Assembly: GCA_965372355.1 (NCBI GenBank)
Contig: CBDVBZ010000136.1
Location: forward strand, 1 to 8,844
DNA from: CBDVBZ01 sp965372355
Lineage (GTDB): Bacteria > Krumholzibacteriota > Krumholzibacteriia > WVZY01
DNA: 8,844 nt
Direction of reading: 5' to 3'
Position 1 is the stretch's first letter. Each line of letters begins with the position of its first letter. The translations under genes were made by a program, and so were the position numbers. Shown here one piece after another: positions 1-6,221 of the stretch. The notes beneath the pieces were generated by a model, which saw only the letters and a list, made by a program, of their open reading frames with translations, made no database searches and was not told the origin of the DNA.

Positions 1-66
1 GTCGTGGCCGGATCGAGAGCCTACGCGAAGACACTACGAACATTTAGATCAGAGGATCGTTGGGAG

Positions 67-182
67 TAGGTCAATGGTTCGATCCCGCTCACCAGTTCCA
101 ATGTTTTCAGCTATCTGTCGATAAGCACATCAAAGAGTTACGCGATGGGGCGTTTCTGCCCAAAACCCACATCTTACACTTT
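67..182 (+). repeat. Left copy of tRNA-derived direct repeat (putative att-like scar)
   Basis: This copy matches 6025-6117 in two blocks. Block A (67-109) matches 6025-6067 at 38 of 43 positions and is the variable loop, T-arm, acceptor strand and CCA of a tRNA, plus 9 nt beyond. Block B (135-182) matches 6070-6117 at 41 of 48 positions. The gap between blocks is 25 nt here but only 2 nt in the other copy. The tRNA part is more decayed here: the T-stem has an A-C mismatch and no convincing anticodon stem precedes it. Two 3'-end copies about 6 kb apart resemble scars left by integration of an element at a tRNA gene. A dispersed tRNA-derived repeat or an old segmental duplication would look the same. 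Confidence 0.8.
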
Positions 183-243
183 GGATTTGGCTAGCCGCGG
201 CCGCAACCCTCCATCGTACGGCCTGCCAGCGGCACCAACGGAA

Positions 244-261
244 ATGATGCATTTGCATCAT
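244..261. promoter_or_regulatory. Perfect palindrome, candidate operator
   Basis: ATGATGCA-TT-TGCATCAT is an exact inverted repeat with 8-bp arms and a 2-nt centre. Its last base is also the first base of the candidate -35 hexamer, so a dimeric regulator bound here would touch the promoter. An arm and spacer of this size suit a helix-turn-helix repressor or activator, but no regulator gene is visible in the window. The palindrome is seen directly; the operator role is inference. Confidence 0.45.
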
Positions 262-290
262 AGACCCAAGACTCAGTTAACTGATATAAT
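261..290 (+). promoter_or_regulatory. Candidate sigma-70 promoter for the sulfotransferase
   Basis: An exact TATAAT lies at 285-290. TAGACC at 261-266, matching four of six bases of TTGACA, sits 18 nt upstream. The -10 is consensus and the -35 is mediocre, as expected of an activator-dependent or regulated promoter. Transcription would start near 297, giving a long leader before the GTG at 508. Confidence 0.4.
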
Positions 291-323
291 TGGGCCTCAG
301 AGTCATTTCAGGCGTTGGCACCC

Positions 324-353
324 GGCTGACGCGCTGCATGCTTGACGTCAGCC
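324..353 (+). other. Stem-loop in sulfotransferase leader
   Basis: GGCTGACG (324-331) and CGTCAGCC (346-353) form a perfect 8-bp stem around a 14-nt loop that itself contains the palindrome GCATGC. No T-run follows, so it is not a standard intrinsic terminator. It could be an RNA structure in the leader or a second protein-binding inverted repeat. Its function is unknown. Confidence 0.35.
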
Positions 354-507
354 AATATCTAGAAACGTCCCGGGAAACAGCTTACACGAACCATCGGCAC
401 ATCGTTTTGCGCGCTAGAGCTTTCCAGCGAAAAGCCATGCAAATGGAGAATCCATGTTATCGTTGAGGACGAGACCGCTGTGATACTGGACTGCAGAGAG
501 GGTTATC

Positions 508-1440
508 GTGACTGAGAAGAAGCCCACCGAACCCACCATCGGAAAATACAAGGACCATATCCACGCCGAGGTTTTGGACGACCTACAGGTTGGCGACCAC
601 GGATACAAGTACCGCGTCCTGGAAGGCCTCGTCATGCCCCCGTACATCACGCCGGACCGGTATGAACTGTCCCGGACCATCGAGACACGGCCCGGGGATA
701 TCTGCTTCACCGGGTATCCCAAGTCGGGATCCACGTGGCTCTCCTACATACTGCTGCTCTTGACCAAGAACGGGGAAACCCCCTCCGACGAGACGCTTCG
801 CAGCTGTCTTCACTGGGTGGCCAGCTCCTTCACCTATCCGCGAAGCCGGGATGAACTGGAAGCCCTACCGTCGCCCCGGATCTTCAAGAGCCACATGCCC
901 TACCACATGGCCGTCGGCGGCAACCCCGTCGAGAACCCGTGCAAGTACATCTACGTCGCCCGCAACCCCAAGGACGTCTGCGTTTCCTACTTCCGTTTCG
1001 AGAGCGACAAGAGCTGGGCAGGGAACTACAACGGCCCCTGGGAGCACTGGCTCGAGATGTTCCTCAACGGCAAGGTCCAGCGCGGCGACTGGTTCGATCA
1101 CGCCCTGTCCTGGTGGGAGCATCGGGACGCCGACAACATCCTCTTTATTCGCTATGAGGATCTGCGTGAGGATTTCGATGGTGCGGTGACCCGAATTGCC
1201 GAGTTCCTGGAATACCCGCTGTCGCGGGAGTTGCTGCAGACGATCAGGGAAAAAACCTCGTTCCAGGCCATGAAGCAGGATGAGTTCAGCGACTTGCACG
1301 AGATCGAGGAACTCGGGAAATTCTTCCGCCGGGGGCAGGTGGGTTCGTGGAAGGACGTGTTCACGGAGAAGCAGGCCGAGCATTTCGACACGCTGTGCCG
1401 CAGGCGCCTGGAGGGGAGCGGGCTCGAGTTCGGGAAGTAG
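508..1440 (+). CDS. Cytosolic-type PAPS-dependent sulfotransferase
   Basis: This 310-residue protein of the Sulfotransfer_1 (SULT) family moves a sulfuryl group from PAPS to a hydroxyl or amine of an acceptor. The 5'-phosphosulfate loop TGYPKSGSTW is at 68-77. KSHMP at 127-131 carries the expected catalytic base His129. YVARNPKDVCVSYFRF at 149-164 supplies Arg152 and Ser160 for the 3'-phosphate of PAPS. The late signature FRRGQVGSWKDVFT is at 273-286. The length is normal for the family and the C-terminus looks complete. There is no signal peptide or membrane segment, so it should be cytosolic. I chose the GTG at 508 because AGAGAGGG (495-502) lies 5 nt before it. A transposase relic begins within about 10 nt after the stop codon, so it may not be co-transcribed with the MIO gene. 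The acceptor is not predictable; a small phenolic or alcohol is the usual substrate type. Confidence 0.93.
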   Translation: MTEKKPTEPTIGKYKDHIHAEVLDDLQVGDHGYKYRVLEGLVMPPYITPDRYELSRTIETRPGDICFTGYPKSGSTWLSYILLLLTKNGETPSDETLRSCLHWVASSFTYPRSRDELEALPSPRIFKSHMPYHMAVGGNPVENPCKYIYVARNPKDVCVSYFRFESDKSWAGNYNGPWEHWLEMFLNGKVQRGDWFDHALSWWEHRDADNILFIRYEDLREDFDGAVTRIAEFLEYPLSRELLQTIREKTSFQAMKQDEFSDLHEIEELGKFFRRGQVGSWKDVFTEKQAEHFDTLCRRRLEGSGLEFGK

Positions 1441-1448
1441 GATATCCA

Positions 1449-1640
1449 GCCTGTCCGGACGACGGTGTCGGGTTGGACCCACGTCAATGGCGTTCTCCCG
1501 TCGTTCCAGACTCTTGCGAAAAGGACCCATAGAGCCCGATCTCGATTTCTCAGGCGCGGTTTGTTGGCATTTCGTTTCAAAACATCGAGTTGATGACGGA
1601 GCGCAAGGTTCTCCAGGGCCAACGCACGGGAGGCACAGGC
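1449..1640 (-). pseudogene. Transposase relic (rve/DDE type, N-terminal part)
   Basis: Read on the minus strand, this gap encodes a segment beginning ASRALALENLALRHQL, then KPRLRNRDRALWVLFARVW, then VQPDTVVR. This is the typical N-terminal pattern of IS transposases with an integrase (rve) core, often annotated as IS3/IS481-like. An in-frame TGA lies just upstream at 1644-1646. The resemblance ends near 1455, where the usual WHR and the catalytic core should follow; instead the frame runs antisense into the sulfotransferase. What remains is about 60 residues with no catalytic domain. It fills most of the gap between the sulfotransferase and the MIO gene and shows that an IS once sat there. 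The family assignment comes from recall of the motif pattern and is uncertain. Confidence 0.65.
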
Positions 1641-1672
1641 TTGTCAACCGCAAATCAAAGACAGAGATCATC

Positions 1673-3277
1673 ATGGACACTGTAGTCGTAGATGGTCATG
1701 GACTCACCCTTCGGGACGTGATGGCTGTTGCCTCGCGACAGGCGACGGTTGCTTTAACAGATGATGCTGAGCAGGCTCAGCGGATTCGCGCTTCCTGTGA
1801 GTTCAAGAACCGACTGGTCTCATCCGGAGTTCCGGTTTACGGGGTCACGACGGGTCCTGGAAACGCCGTGAATACACAGATAGGGGCTGATCGGGCAAGC
1901 CGACTTCAGGCCAACATCGTGAGGGCCCTCGGGTGTGGGCTTGGCGATTATCTCCCGGTCGAAGAATGCCGGGCTAGCGTCGTCGCTCGTGTCAATTGTC
2001 TGGCCAGGGGATACTCCGGGGTCCGGTTGGAGCTGATTGATCGGTTGGTGGACCTCCTTAACCGCGACATCGTGCCTTGTATCCGTGAGATAGGATCGGT
2101 CGGTGCCAGCGGTGATCTCATTCCCTCTTCATACATTGCGGCTGTGCTTCTTGGACAGCGGGAGGTCTACTACAGGGGCGAAATCCGTTCGACCGCCGAT
2201 GTCTACAGGGAACTGGGGCTGGATCCCCTAACTCTGGAGTCAAAGGAAGCCCTGGCCCTGGTAAACGGAACAACGGTCATGACCGGCGTGGCAATCCTCG
2301 CCGTGGAGGCTGCGCAGGGGATCGGCATTCTCGCCGACGCGTGCACTGCCATGACGGCTGAGGTCTTGATGAGCCTCAGTGGGCCTTTCGACCCCTTTCT
2401 GCACGACGTAGCGAAACCTCATCCGGGACAGATCTCTTCGGCAACTCGAATCAGGAGGCTTCTAGAGGGCGGGAGCCTTATCCAGAGCTACCAAGAAGTG
2501 GTGCGTGGGTTGGGGACTTTGGAGGAAGGGCGTCGAACCCTACCGAGACGCATTCAGGACAACTACTCCATCCGTTGTGCCCCACAGTGTGTCGGCTCCC
2601 TCTATGACGCTATCGAGTGGGTCCGCCAGATGCTCGAGGCGGAGTTGAATTCTTCCAATGACAACCCTCTCTTCGACGAGAAAACGGGTTCAGTTCACAG
2701 CGGCGGGAATTTCTCCGGCTTTCACGTAGGGTTGGCCATGGACACCCTGAAGATTGCCGTTGCAAGTGTCGCTGACCTCGTCGACCGACAGTTCCAGCTG
2801 GTGGTCGATGAGAAGTACAATGCGGGGCTTGGAGTGTGTTGCAGGAACCCGCTTCCCGACGACCATCCCGAAGCGGGGACCCATCTCGGTTTTCAGGCCA
2901 TGCAACTGGCCATGTCGGCTGTTGCGGCTGAAGCGCTCAATGCCGCTGCACCCATGACCATATTCAGTCGGTCCACGGCCTGCCACAATCAGGATAAGGT
3001 GTCGATGGCCACGACTGCCGCCCGTCAGGCCCGGGAGGTCGTAGGCTTGACCCAGCAAGCCCTGGCAATCCACTTACTTATTCTTGCTCAGGCCGCTGAT
3101 CTCCGAGGGGCAGACAGGCTAGGCAAGGGAACCCAGGCAGTATACGAGGCGATCCGGAACGTGTCCCCCTTCGTGGAAGCGGACAGAGAGCTGGAGGGGG
3201 ACATTCGTGAGGTCCTCGAATTGGTGAGATCAGGCCTTCTGTCAGAGGTGGTGGAGGGCGCCACACCAACCCGCTAG
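1673..3277 (+). CDS. MIO-type aromatic amino acid ammonia-lyase or aminomutase
   Basis: This 534-residue protein belongs to the HAL/PAL/TAL family. It either removes ammonia from an aromatic amino acid to give an arylacrylate (cinnamate, coumarate or urocanate type) or shifts the amine to the beta position. The Ala145-Ser146-Gly147 triad in GSVGASGDLIPSSYIA self-cyclises to the MIO electrophile. Other family marks are the catalytic Tyr56 loop YGVTTGPG (56-63), Asn198 in LVNGT, QDNYSIRCAPQ (295-305, with Tyr298 and Arg301), NSSNDNPLF (326-334) and HNQDKVSM (438-445). The substrate-selectivity pair aligned by eye is Ala85-Leu86, unlike the His-Leu of typical TAL, Phe-Leu of cyanobacterial PAL or Ser-His of HAL. 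The loop has Pro where Phe is usual. I start at ATG 1673, where family similarity begins; the Shine-Dalgarno is weak (AGAG, 6 nt upstream). The open frame continues upstream to 1280, but that part only overlaps the sulfotransferase out of frame. Cytosolic homotetramer by family. Lyase versus mutase cannot be decided from sequence alone. Confidence 0.94.
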   Translation: MDTVVVDGHGLTLRDVMAVASRQATVALTDDAEQAQRIRASCEFKNRLVSSGVPVYGVTTGPGNAVNTQIGADRASRLQANIVRALGCGLGDYLPVEECRASVVARVNCLARGYSGVRLELIDRLVDLLNRDIVPCIREIGSVGASGDLIPSSYIAAVLLGQREVYYRGEIRSTADVYRELGLDPLTLESKEALALVNGTTVMTGVAILAVEAAQGIGILADACTAMTAEVLMSLSGPFDPFLHDVAKPHPGQISSATRIRRLLEGGSLIQSYQEVVRGLGTLEEGRRTLPRRIQDNYSIRCAPQCVGSLYDAIEWVRQMLEAELNSSNDNPLFDEKTGSVHSGGNFSGFHVGLAMDTLKIAVASVADLVDRQFQLVVDEKYNAGLGVCCRNPLPDDHPEAGTHLGFQAMQLAMSAVAAEALNAAAPMTIFSRSTACHNQDKVSMATTAARQAREVVGLTQQALAIHLLILAQAADLRGADRLGKGTQAVYEAIRNVSPFVEADRELEGDIREVLELVRSGLLSEVVEGATPTR

Positions 3278-3316
3278 GACACTCCACGGATTGAGCTAGC
3301 CGAACGGTCACCGCAC

Positions 3317-3332
3317 AAGGAGGAGAGGGTTG
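3317..3332 (+). promoter_or_regulatory. Strong Shine-Dalgarno deciding a TTG start
   Basis: AAGGAGG at 3317-3323, close to a perfect anti-16S match, stands 6 nt before TTG at 3330-3332. The next in-frame ATG (codon 26) has no comparable site. This fixes the rare TTG as the start of the ligase and implies efficient translation despite the weak start codon. Confidence 0.8.
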
Positions 3333-4907
3333 ACTCACCTATTTCGCCAAGCCGCTTCCTTCTCTCAGTTTTTGACCGCCTACCGCAGATTCCTGCAGAC
3401 TCCGATGACGTTGGAGGAAGCCAGGGCCATCATCCAGGCACGCATGGCAGACCGGGGTGGGAGCTTCTTGCGGATGGCGGCAACTCACATCTTCCAGAAC
3501 CCCAGGAGCCCCTACCTCCCTTTGATGAAGTATGCGGGATGCGAATTGAGCGACTTGATTTCCTCCGTATCCGATCATGGCCTGGAACACACCCTTCAGC
3601 ACCTTCGAGAAGCTGGCGTCTATTTCTCTTTTGAGGAGTTCAAAGGACGAAAAAAGGTGATTCGAGGGGGCCGAGAGTTCCCTCTTGAGCCCAGTGACTT
3701 CAACAACAGGGAGCTACGGTCTTTTTACCAAGGGGAAAGCGGGGGCTCAACCGGTCGCCCAACCACGGTGTTCATTGATCTCGCTCACATCTCTGCCTTG
3801 GCACCCGCCATAATGCTCTCCCGTGAAGGTCAGGGGTTACTCGACCAACCTTGCGGCATGTGGCTCGGTGTCCTGCCAGATCCAACCGGGCTCCATAACC
3901 TCCTCCGCCAAGCGAAGTGGGGCCGGGCACCTAAGAAGTGGTTCGCAACTCCGATAGCACGGTCTGCAACTTGGCAGCATAGGGTGTTCAACCAATCCAT
4001 CGTTTCTTTTGGACGTGCGTTCGGGACGCCTATGCCCACGCCGGAGCGACTTCCCCTCGGCAAGGAACTCGTCGCCGCTCGCTGGATCGTAGAGAACCTG
4101 GCATCAACGGGTGGCGGTTCGTTTTGTTGTCACCCTAGCAAAGCCCTCAGAATCTCCTTGGCCGCCCAAGAAGCAGACTTGGCCCTTGACGGCGTGACCT
4201 TTGTGATGGGCGGAGAGCCGGTCACGCCCGGCAAGATCCGAGGCATTACCAACAGTGGAGCCTCGTACTCCCCACTTTATGCCTTCATGGAGCACGGTGC
4301 CGTGGGGGAAGGCTGTTCCCACACTCGACACGGGGATGAGGTGCATATTTTCGAGGATTGCCTCGCCATCACCCAAGCCCCCAGGAAAGTGCCGGGGATC
4401 GATACCACGATCGACTCCTTTCATTTCACAAGCCTTCTCCTGAGCGCACCTAAGATCCTCGTGAATGTGGAAAGTGATGATTTCGGCATCCTGGAAGCCC
4501 GGTCGTGTGACTGTGAGCTCGGATCCCTCGGATTCAGGACCTTTGTCCGGAAGATCAGGAGCTTCAGCAAGCTGACAGGAGAGGGAACCACCCTGGTTGG
4601 CAGTGATTTGGAGCGTGTGCTGGAAGAGGACCTGCCAAACCGGTTCGGAGGGAGCCCCCTTGACTACCAATTGCTGGAGGAGGAAGACGAGAAGATGCTC
4701 ACACGGCTGAGCCTGATAATTCACCCCCGGATCGTGATTGAAGACGAGGCCGAGGTCGTAACCTTCCTACTCGACTCATTAGGCCCAAGTACATCGATCC
4801 TGGCTGAAGCCGGGGCACTTACGATCAAACGCATGGAGCCAATCCTCACAACCCGAGGGAAGTTTCTACCTCTGCAACTGCTAGGTACATCCCGGCGTTC
4901 CTCCTGA
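3330..4907 (+). CDS. PaaK/CapK-like adenylate-forming ligase
   Basis: This 525-residue protein resembles the phenylacetate-CoA ligase/CapK branch of the ANL superfamily, which activates a carboxylate with ATP as an acyl-adenylate and usually transfers it to CoA. The phosphate-binding loop is GESGGSTGRPTTV (135-147). TFVMGGEPVTPGK (290-302) matches the PaaK-type core motif. YAFMEHGAVGEGC (317-329) sits where the adenine motif YGxTE is expected and is divergent. A CDC pair (393-395) and SKLTGEGTTLVG (413-424) follow. The terminal TTRGKFLPL (507-515) resembles the A10 motif, making Lys511 the likely catalytic lysine. The first 110 or so residues are less family-typical. No signal peptide or membrane segment is seen. 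It begins 52 nt after the MIO gene in the same orientation, so the lyase product is its obvious candidate substrate, by inference. It could instead load a carrier protein or form an amide directly. Both ends look complete. Confidence 0.87.
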   Translation: MTHLFRQAASFSQFLTAYRRFLQTPMTLEEARAIIQARMADRGGSFLRMAATHIFQNPRSPYLPLMKYAGCELSDLISSVSDHGLEHTLQHLREAGVYFSFEEFKGRKKVIRGGREFPLEPSDFNNRELRSFYQGESGGSTGRPTTVFIDLAHISALAPAIMLSREGQGLLDQPCGMWLGVLPDPTGLHNLLRQAKWGRAPKKWFATPIARSATWQHRVFNQSIVSFGRAFGTPMPTPERLPLGKELVAARWIVENLASTGGGSFCCHPSKALRISLAAQEADLALDGVTFVMGGEPVTPGKIRGITNSGASYSPLYAFMEHGAVGEGCSHTRHGDEVHIFEDCLAITQAPRKVPGIDTTIDSFHFTSLLLSAPKILVNVESDDFGILEARSCDCELGSLGFRTFVRKIRSFSKLTGEGTTLVGSDLERVLEEDLPNRFGGSPLDYQLLEEEDEKMLTRLSLIIHPRIVIEDEAEVVTFLLDSLGPSTSILAEAGALTIKRMEPILTTRGKFLPLQLLGTSRRSS

Positions 4908-5084
4908 CCCTCGGGGCTTTCGGTTGCTCAAAAGGCCCTTTCCAACACGGTCCCACTCAGTGGCATGGGAACTCGGTTCACGCAATTACATCATTCCCAA
5001 CGAACTGGATTTCTACTAGGCCGAAATTCCTACCTTTACGAGGCTGAATCACGGGGCAAATAGTAGGTATTCAACAAGATAGGT
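4908..5084. other. Intergenic stretch with no recognised feature
   Basis: This gap between the ligase stop and the transposase remnant shows no gene. An imperfect hairpin (4914-4920 with 4930-4938, one bulge) follows the ligase but lacks a T-tract, so it is only a weak terminator candidate. The left boundary of the IS fragment must lie near 5085-5092. Confidence 0.4.
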
Positions 5085-5939
5085 GTCTTTTCCTCTGGTA
5101 CGCTACGGGCACAACCGTGACCGTAAGAAGGGCAAGCCGATTATCGTCTACGGAGTGATGACCGATGCAGCGGGACGACCGGTGGCGACCGATGTCTACC
5201 CGGGCAATACGGGAGATCCGACCACAGTACCGGATCAGGTGGAGAAGCTGCGGACCCGTTTTGGGTTATCCCGAGTGATATTGGTCGGCGATCGGGGCAT
5301 GCTGACCCAGACGCAGATCGAGCACCTGAAGAAGTATCCGGGCGTGGGGTGGATCTCGGCGCTGAGGAGTCCGGCGATCCGGAAGCTGGTCGAGAGCGGC
5401 GCACTACAGATGCCGCTTTTCGATCGCCAGGATCTGGCCGAGATGATTTCACCCGAGTATCCCGGGGAACGACTCGTGACGTGCATGAACCCGTTGCTCA
5501 AGGAAGAGCGTCGACGCAAGTGGGAAGACCTGATGGGGATGACCGCGATTGCGTTGGAGAAGATCGCACGCGATGTGGCGCGGCGCACATCTTCCTGTGC
5601 ATGATGGCCTACTACGTAGAGTGGCACATGCGCCAGGCGCTGGCGCCACTACTGTTCGATGATGAGGAGTTGGAGGTGAATCGTAAGGTGCGTGATGCCG
5701 TAGCACCTGCGAAGCCCAGCGCATCGGCGCGGAGGAGGAAGGTGAAACGCCTCAATGGCGACAGACTGCCGGTGCACCGCTTCGAGACCCTGCTGCAAGA
5801 GCTCGGAACCCGTTGCAGGAATCGGTGCCGTATGAAGTCTGCGCCCACGGGGGTGACGCTAGACCAGATCACAGAGATCACGCCCCTGCAGAAACGAGTT
5901 GCGGAGTTGCTGGGGGCGTTGCCAGTAGGTGAACACTGA
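5085..5939 (+). pseudogene. IS1634-type transposase remnant, truncated, deleted and frameshifted
   Basis: The first part (in frame from GTG 5083 to stop 5604) starts abruptly with PLVRYGHNRDRKKGKPI. It continues through TDVYPGNTGDPTTV and VILVGDRGM, whose Asp (codon 5290-5292) is the second DDE residue, to PLFDRQDLAEM and ERLVTCMNPLLKEERRRKWE, a pattern typical of IS1634/IS1549-like transposases. The frame ends at 5604. The family's C-terminal sequence HIFLCMMAYYVEWHMRQAL resumes in another frame from 5586 and ends with TPLQKRVAELLGALP at 5939. Roughly 150-200 residues normally between these parts, including the catalytic Glu, are missing, as is the N-terminus with the first Asp. The element cannot be active. 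Terminal inverted repeats were not identified. It sits just inside the right-hand tRNA-derived repeat. Confidence 0.88.
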
Positions 5940-6002
5940 GTTTGCGCGTAACTCCTAACGCTTAAAGGAAAAACTACCTTGGGCATCGAGGAACTTCGGA
6001 CT

Positions 6003-6058
6003 GGAGCAACGCATTCGTAATGCGTAGGTCAGCGGTTCGATTCCGCTCACCAGCTCCA
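6003..6058 (+). pseudogene. 3' fragment of tRNA-Thr(CGT)
   Basis: The fragment runs from the 3' side of the D-stem (GAGC, 6004-6007) to the encoded CCA (6056-6058). The anticodon stem ACGCA/TGCGT encloses TTCGTAA, with anticodon CGT at 6016-6018, which reads threonine codon ACG. The T-arm AGCGG-TTCGATT-CCGCT is perfect and the acceptor strand is CACCAGC followed by T. The required 5' partner, GCTGGTG and the D-stem GCTC, is absent: sequence before 6003 does not pair. This is therefore a truncated tRNA of the kind left at one edge of an integrated element, not a functional gene. Confidence 0.85.
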
Positions 6059-6117
6059 ATGGTTTCAACGAGTTAGGCGATCGGGCACTTCCGTCCAAAA
6101 CCCCCATCTTACACTTT
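6025..6117 (+). repeat. Right copy of tRNA-derived direct repeat (putative att-like scar)
   Basis: This is the partner of 67-182. It joins the tRNA 3' end to a conserved downstream block (6070-6117) ending in CATCTTACACTTT. Similarity past the CCA shows that the repeated unit is larger than a tRNA end, so a chance match to another threonine tRNA does not explain it. The tRNA half is intact enough to fold as a T-arm, so this copy is younger or better preserved than the left one. The region it brackets holds the three biosynthetic enzymes and two dead IS fragments. Confidence 0.82.
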
Positions 6118-6221
6118 TATTAGGCTTCCATTCTGGCTAGAATATACGTGTAGATCCATCCTCAACCGGAACTCGTCCTGTCCTTTTGGGGGCGACCAGA
6201 GTTCATCACTCGAAGCTTGCC

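Larger units (their letters stand above)
183..507. other. Gene-free leader upstream of the sulfotransferase
   Basis: No open reading frame here shows family resemblance. A 66-codon frame starting at 145 runs through the repeat and looks like chance. The stretch contains a perfect 8-bp palindrome, a TATAAT hexamer and an 8-bp stem-loop, listed separately. If the TATAAT box is used, the sulfotransferase mRNA would carry a leader of roughly 200 nt. Nothing else is recognisable. Confidence 0.5.

Noticed and set aside
1280..1672. 131-residue N-terminal extension of the MIO reading frame
   Set aside because: It overlaps the sulfotransferase out of frame and the IS relic, is of low complexity (Arg/Ser rich) and has no family similarity; the MIO fold begins at ATG 1673.
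865..1680. 271-residue minus-strand frame
   Set aside because: It is antisense to the sulfotransferase, in a different frame from the transposase relic, and has no motifs; a high-GC shadow.
4104..4724. 206-residue minus-strand frame inside the ligase
   Set aside because: It is antisense to a well-supported coding sequence and has no recognisable domain.
4914..4938. Intrinsic terminator after the ligase
   Set aside because: The stem is short with a bulge and no T-run follows; too weak to call.
5983..6058. Complete functional tRNA
   Set aside because: The bases at the expected 5' end (GCATCGA) cannot pair with the acceptor strand CACCAGC, and no D-stem partner exists.
6186..6221. Upstream TTG start for the first GT-C gene
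   Set aside because: There is no Shine-Dalgarno before it, and the 12 extra residues add nothing to a normal basic cytosolic N-terminus.
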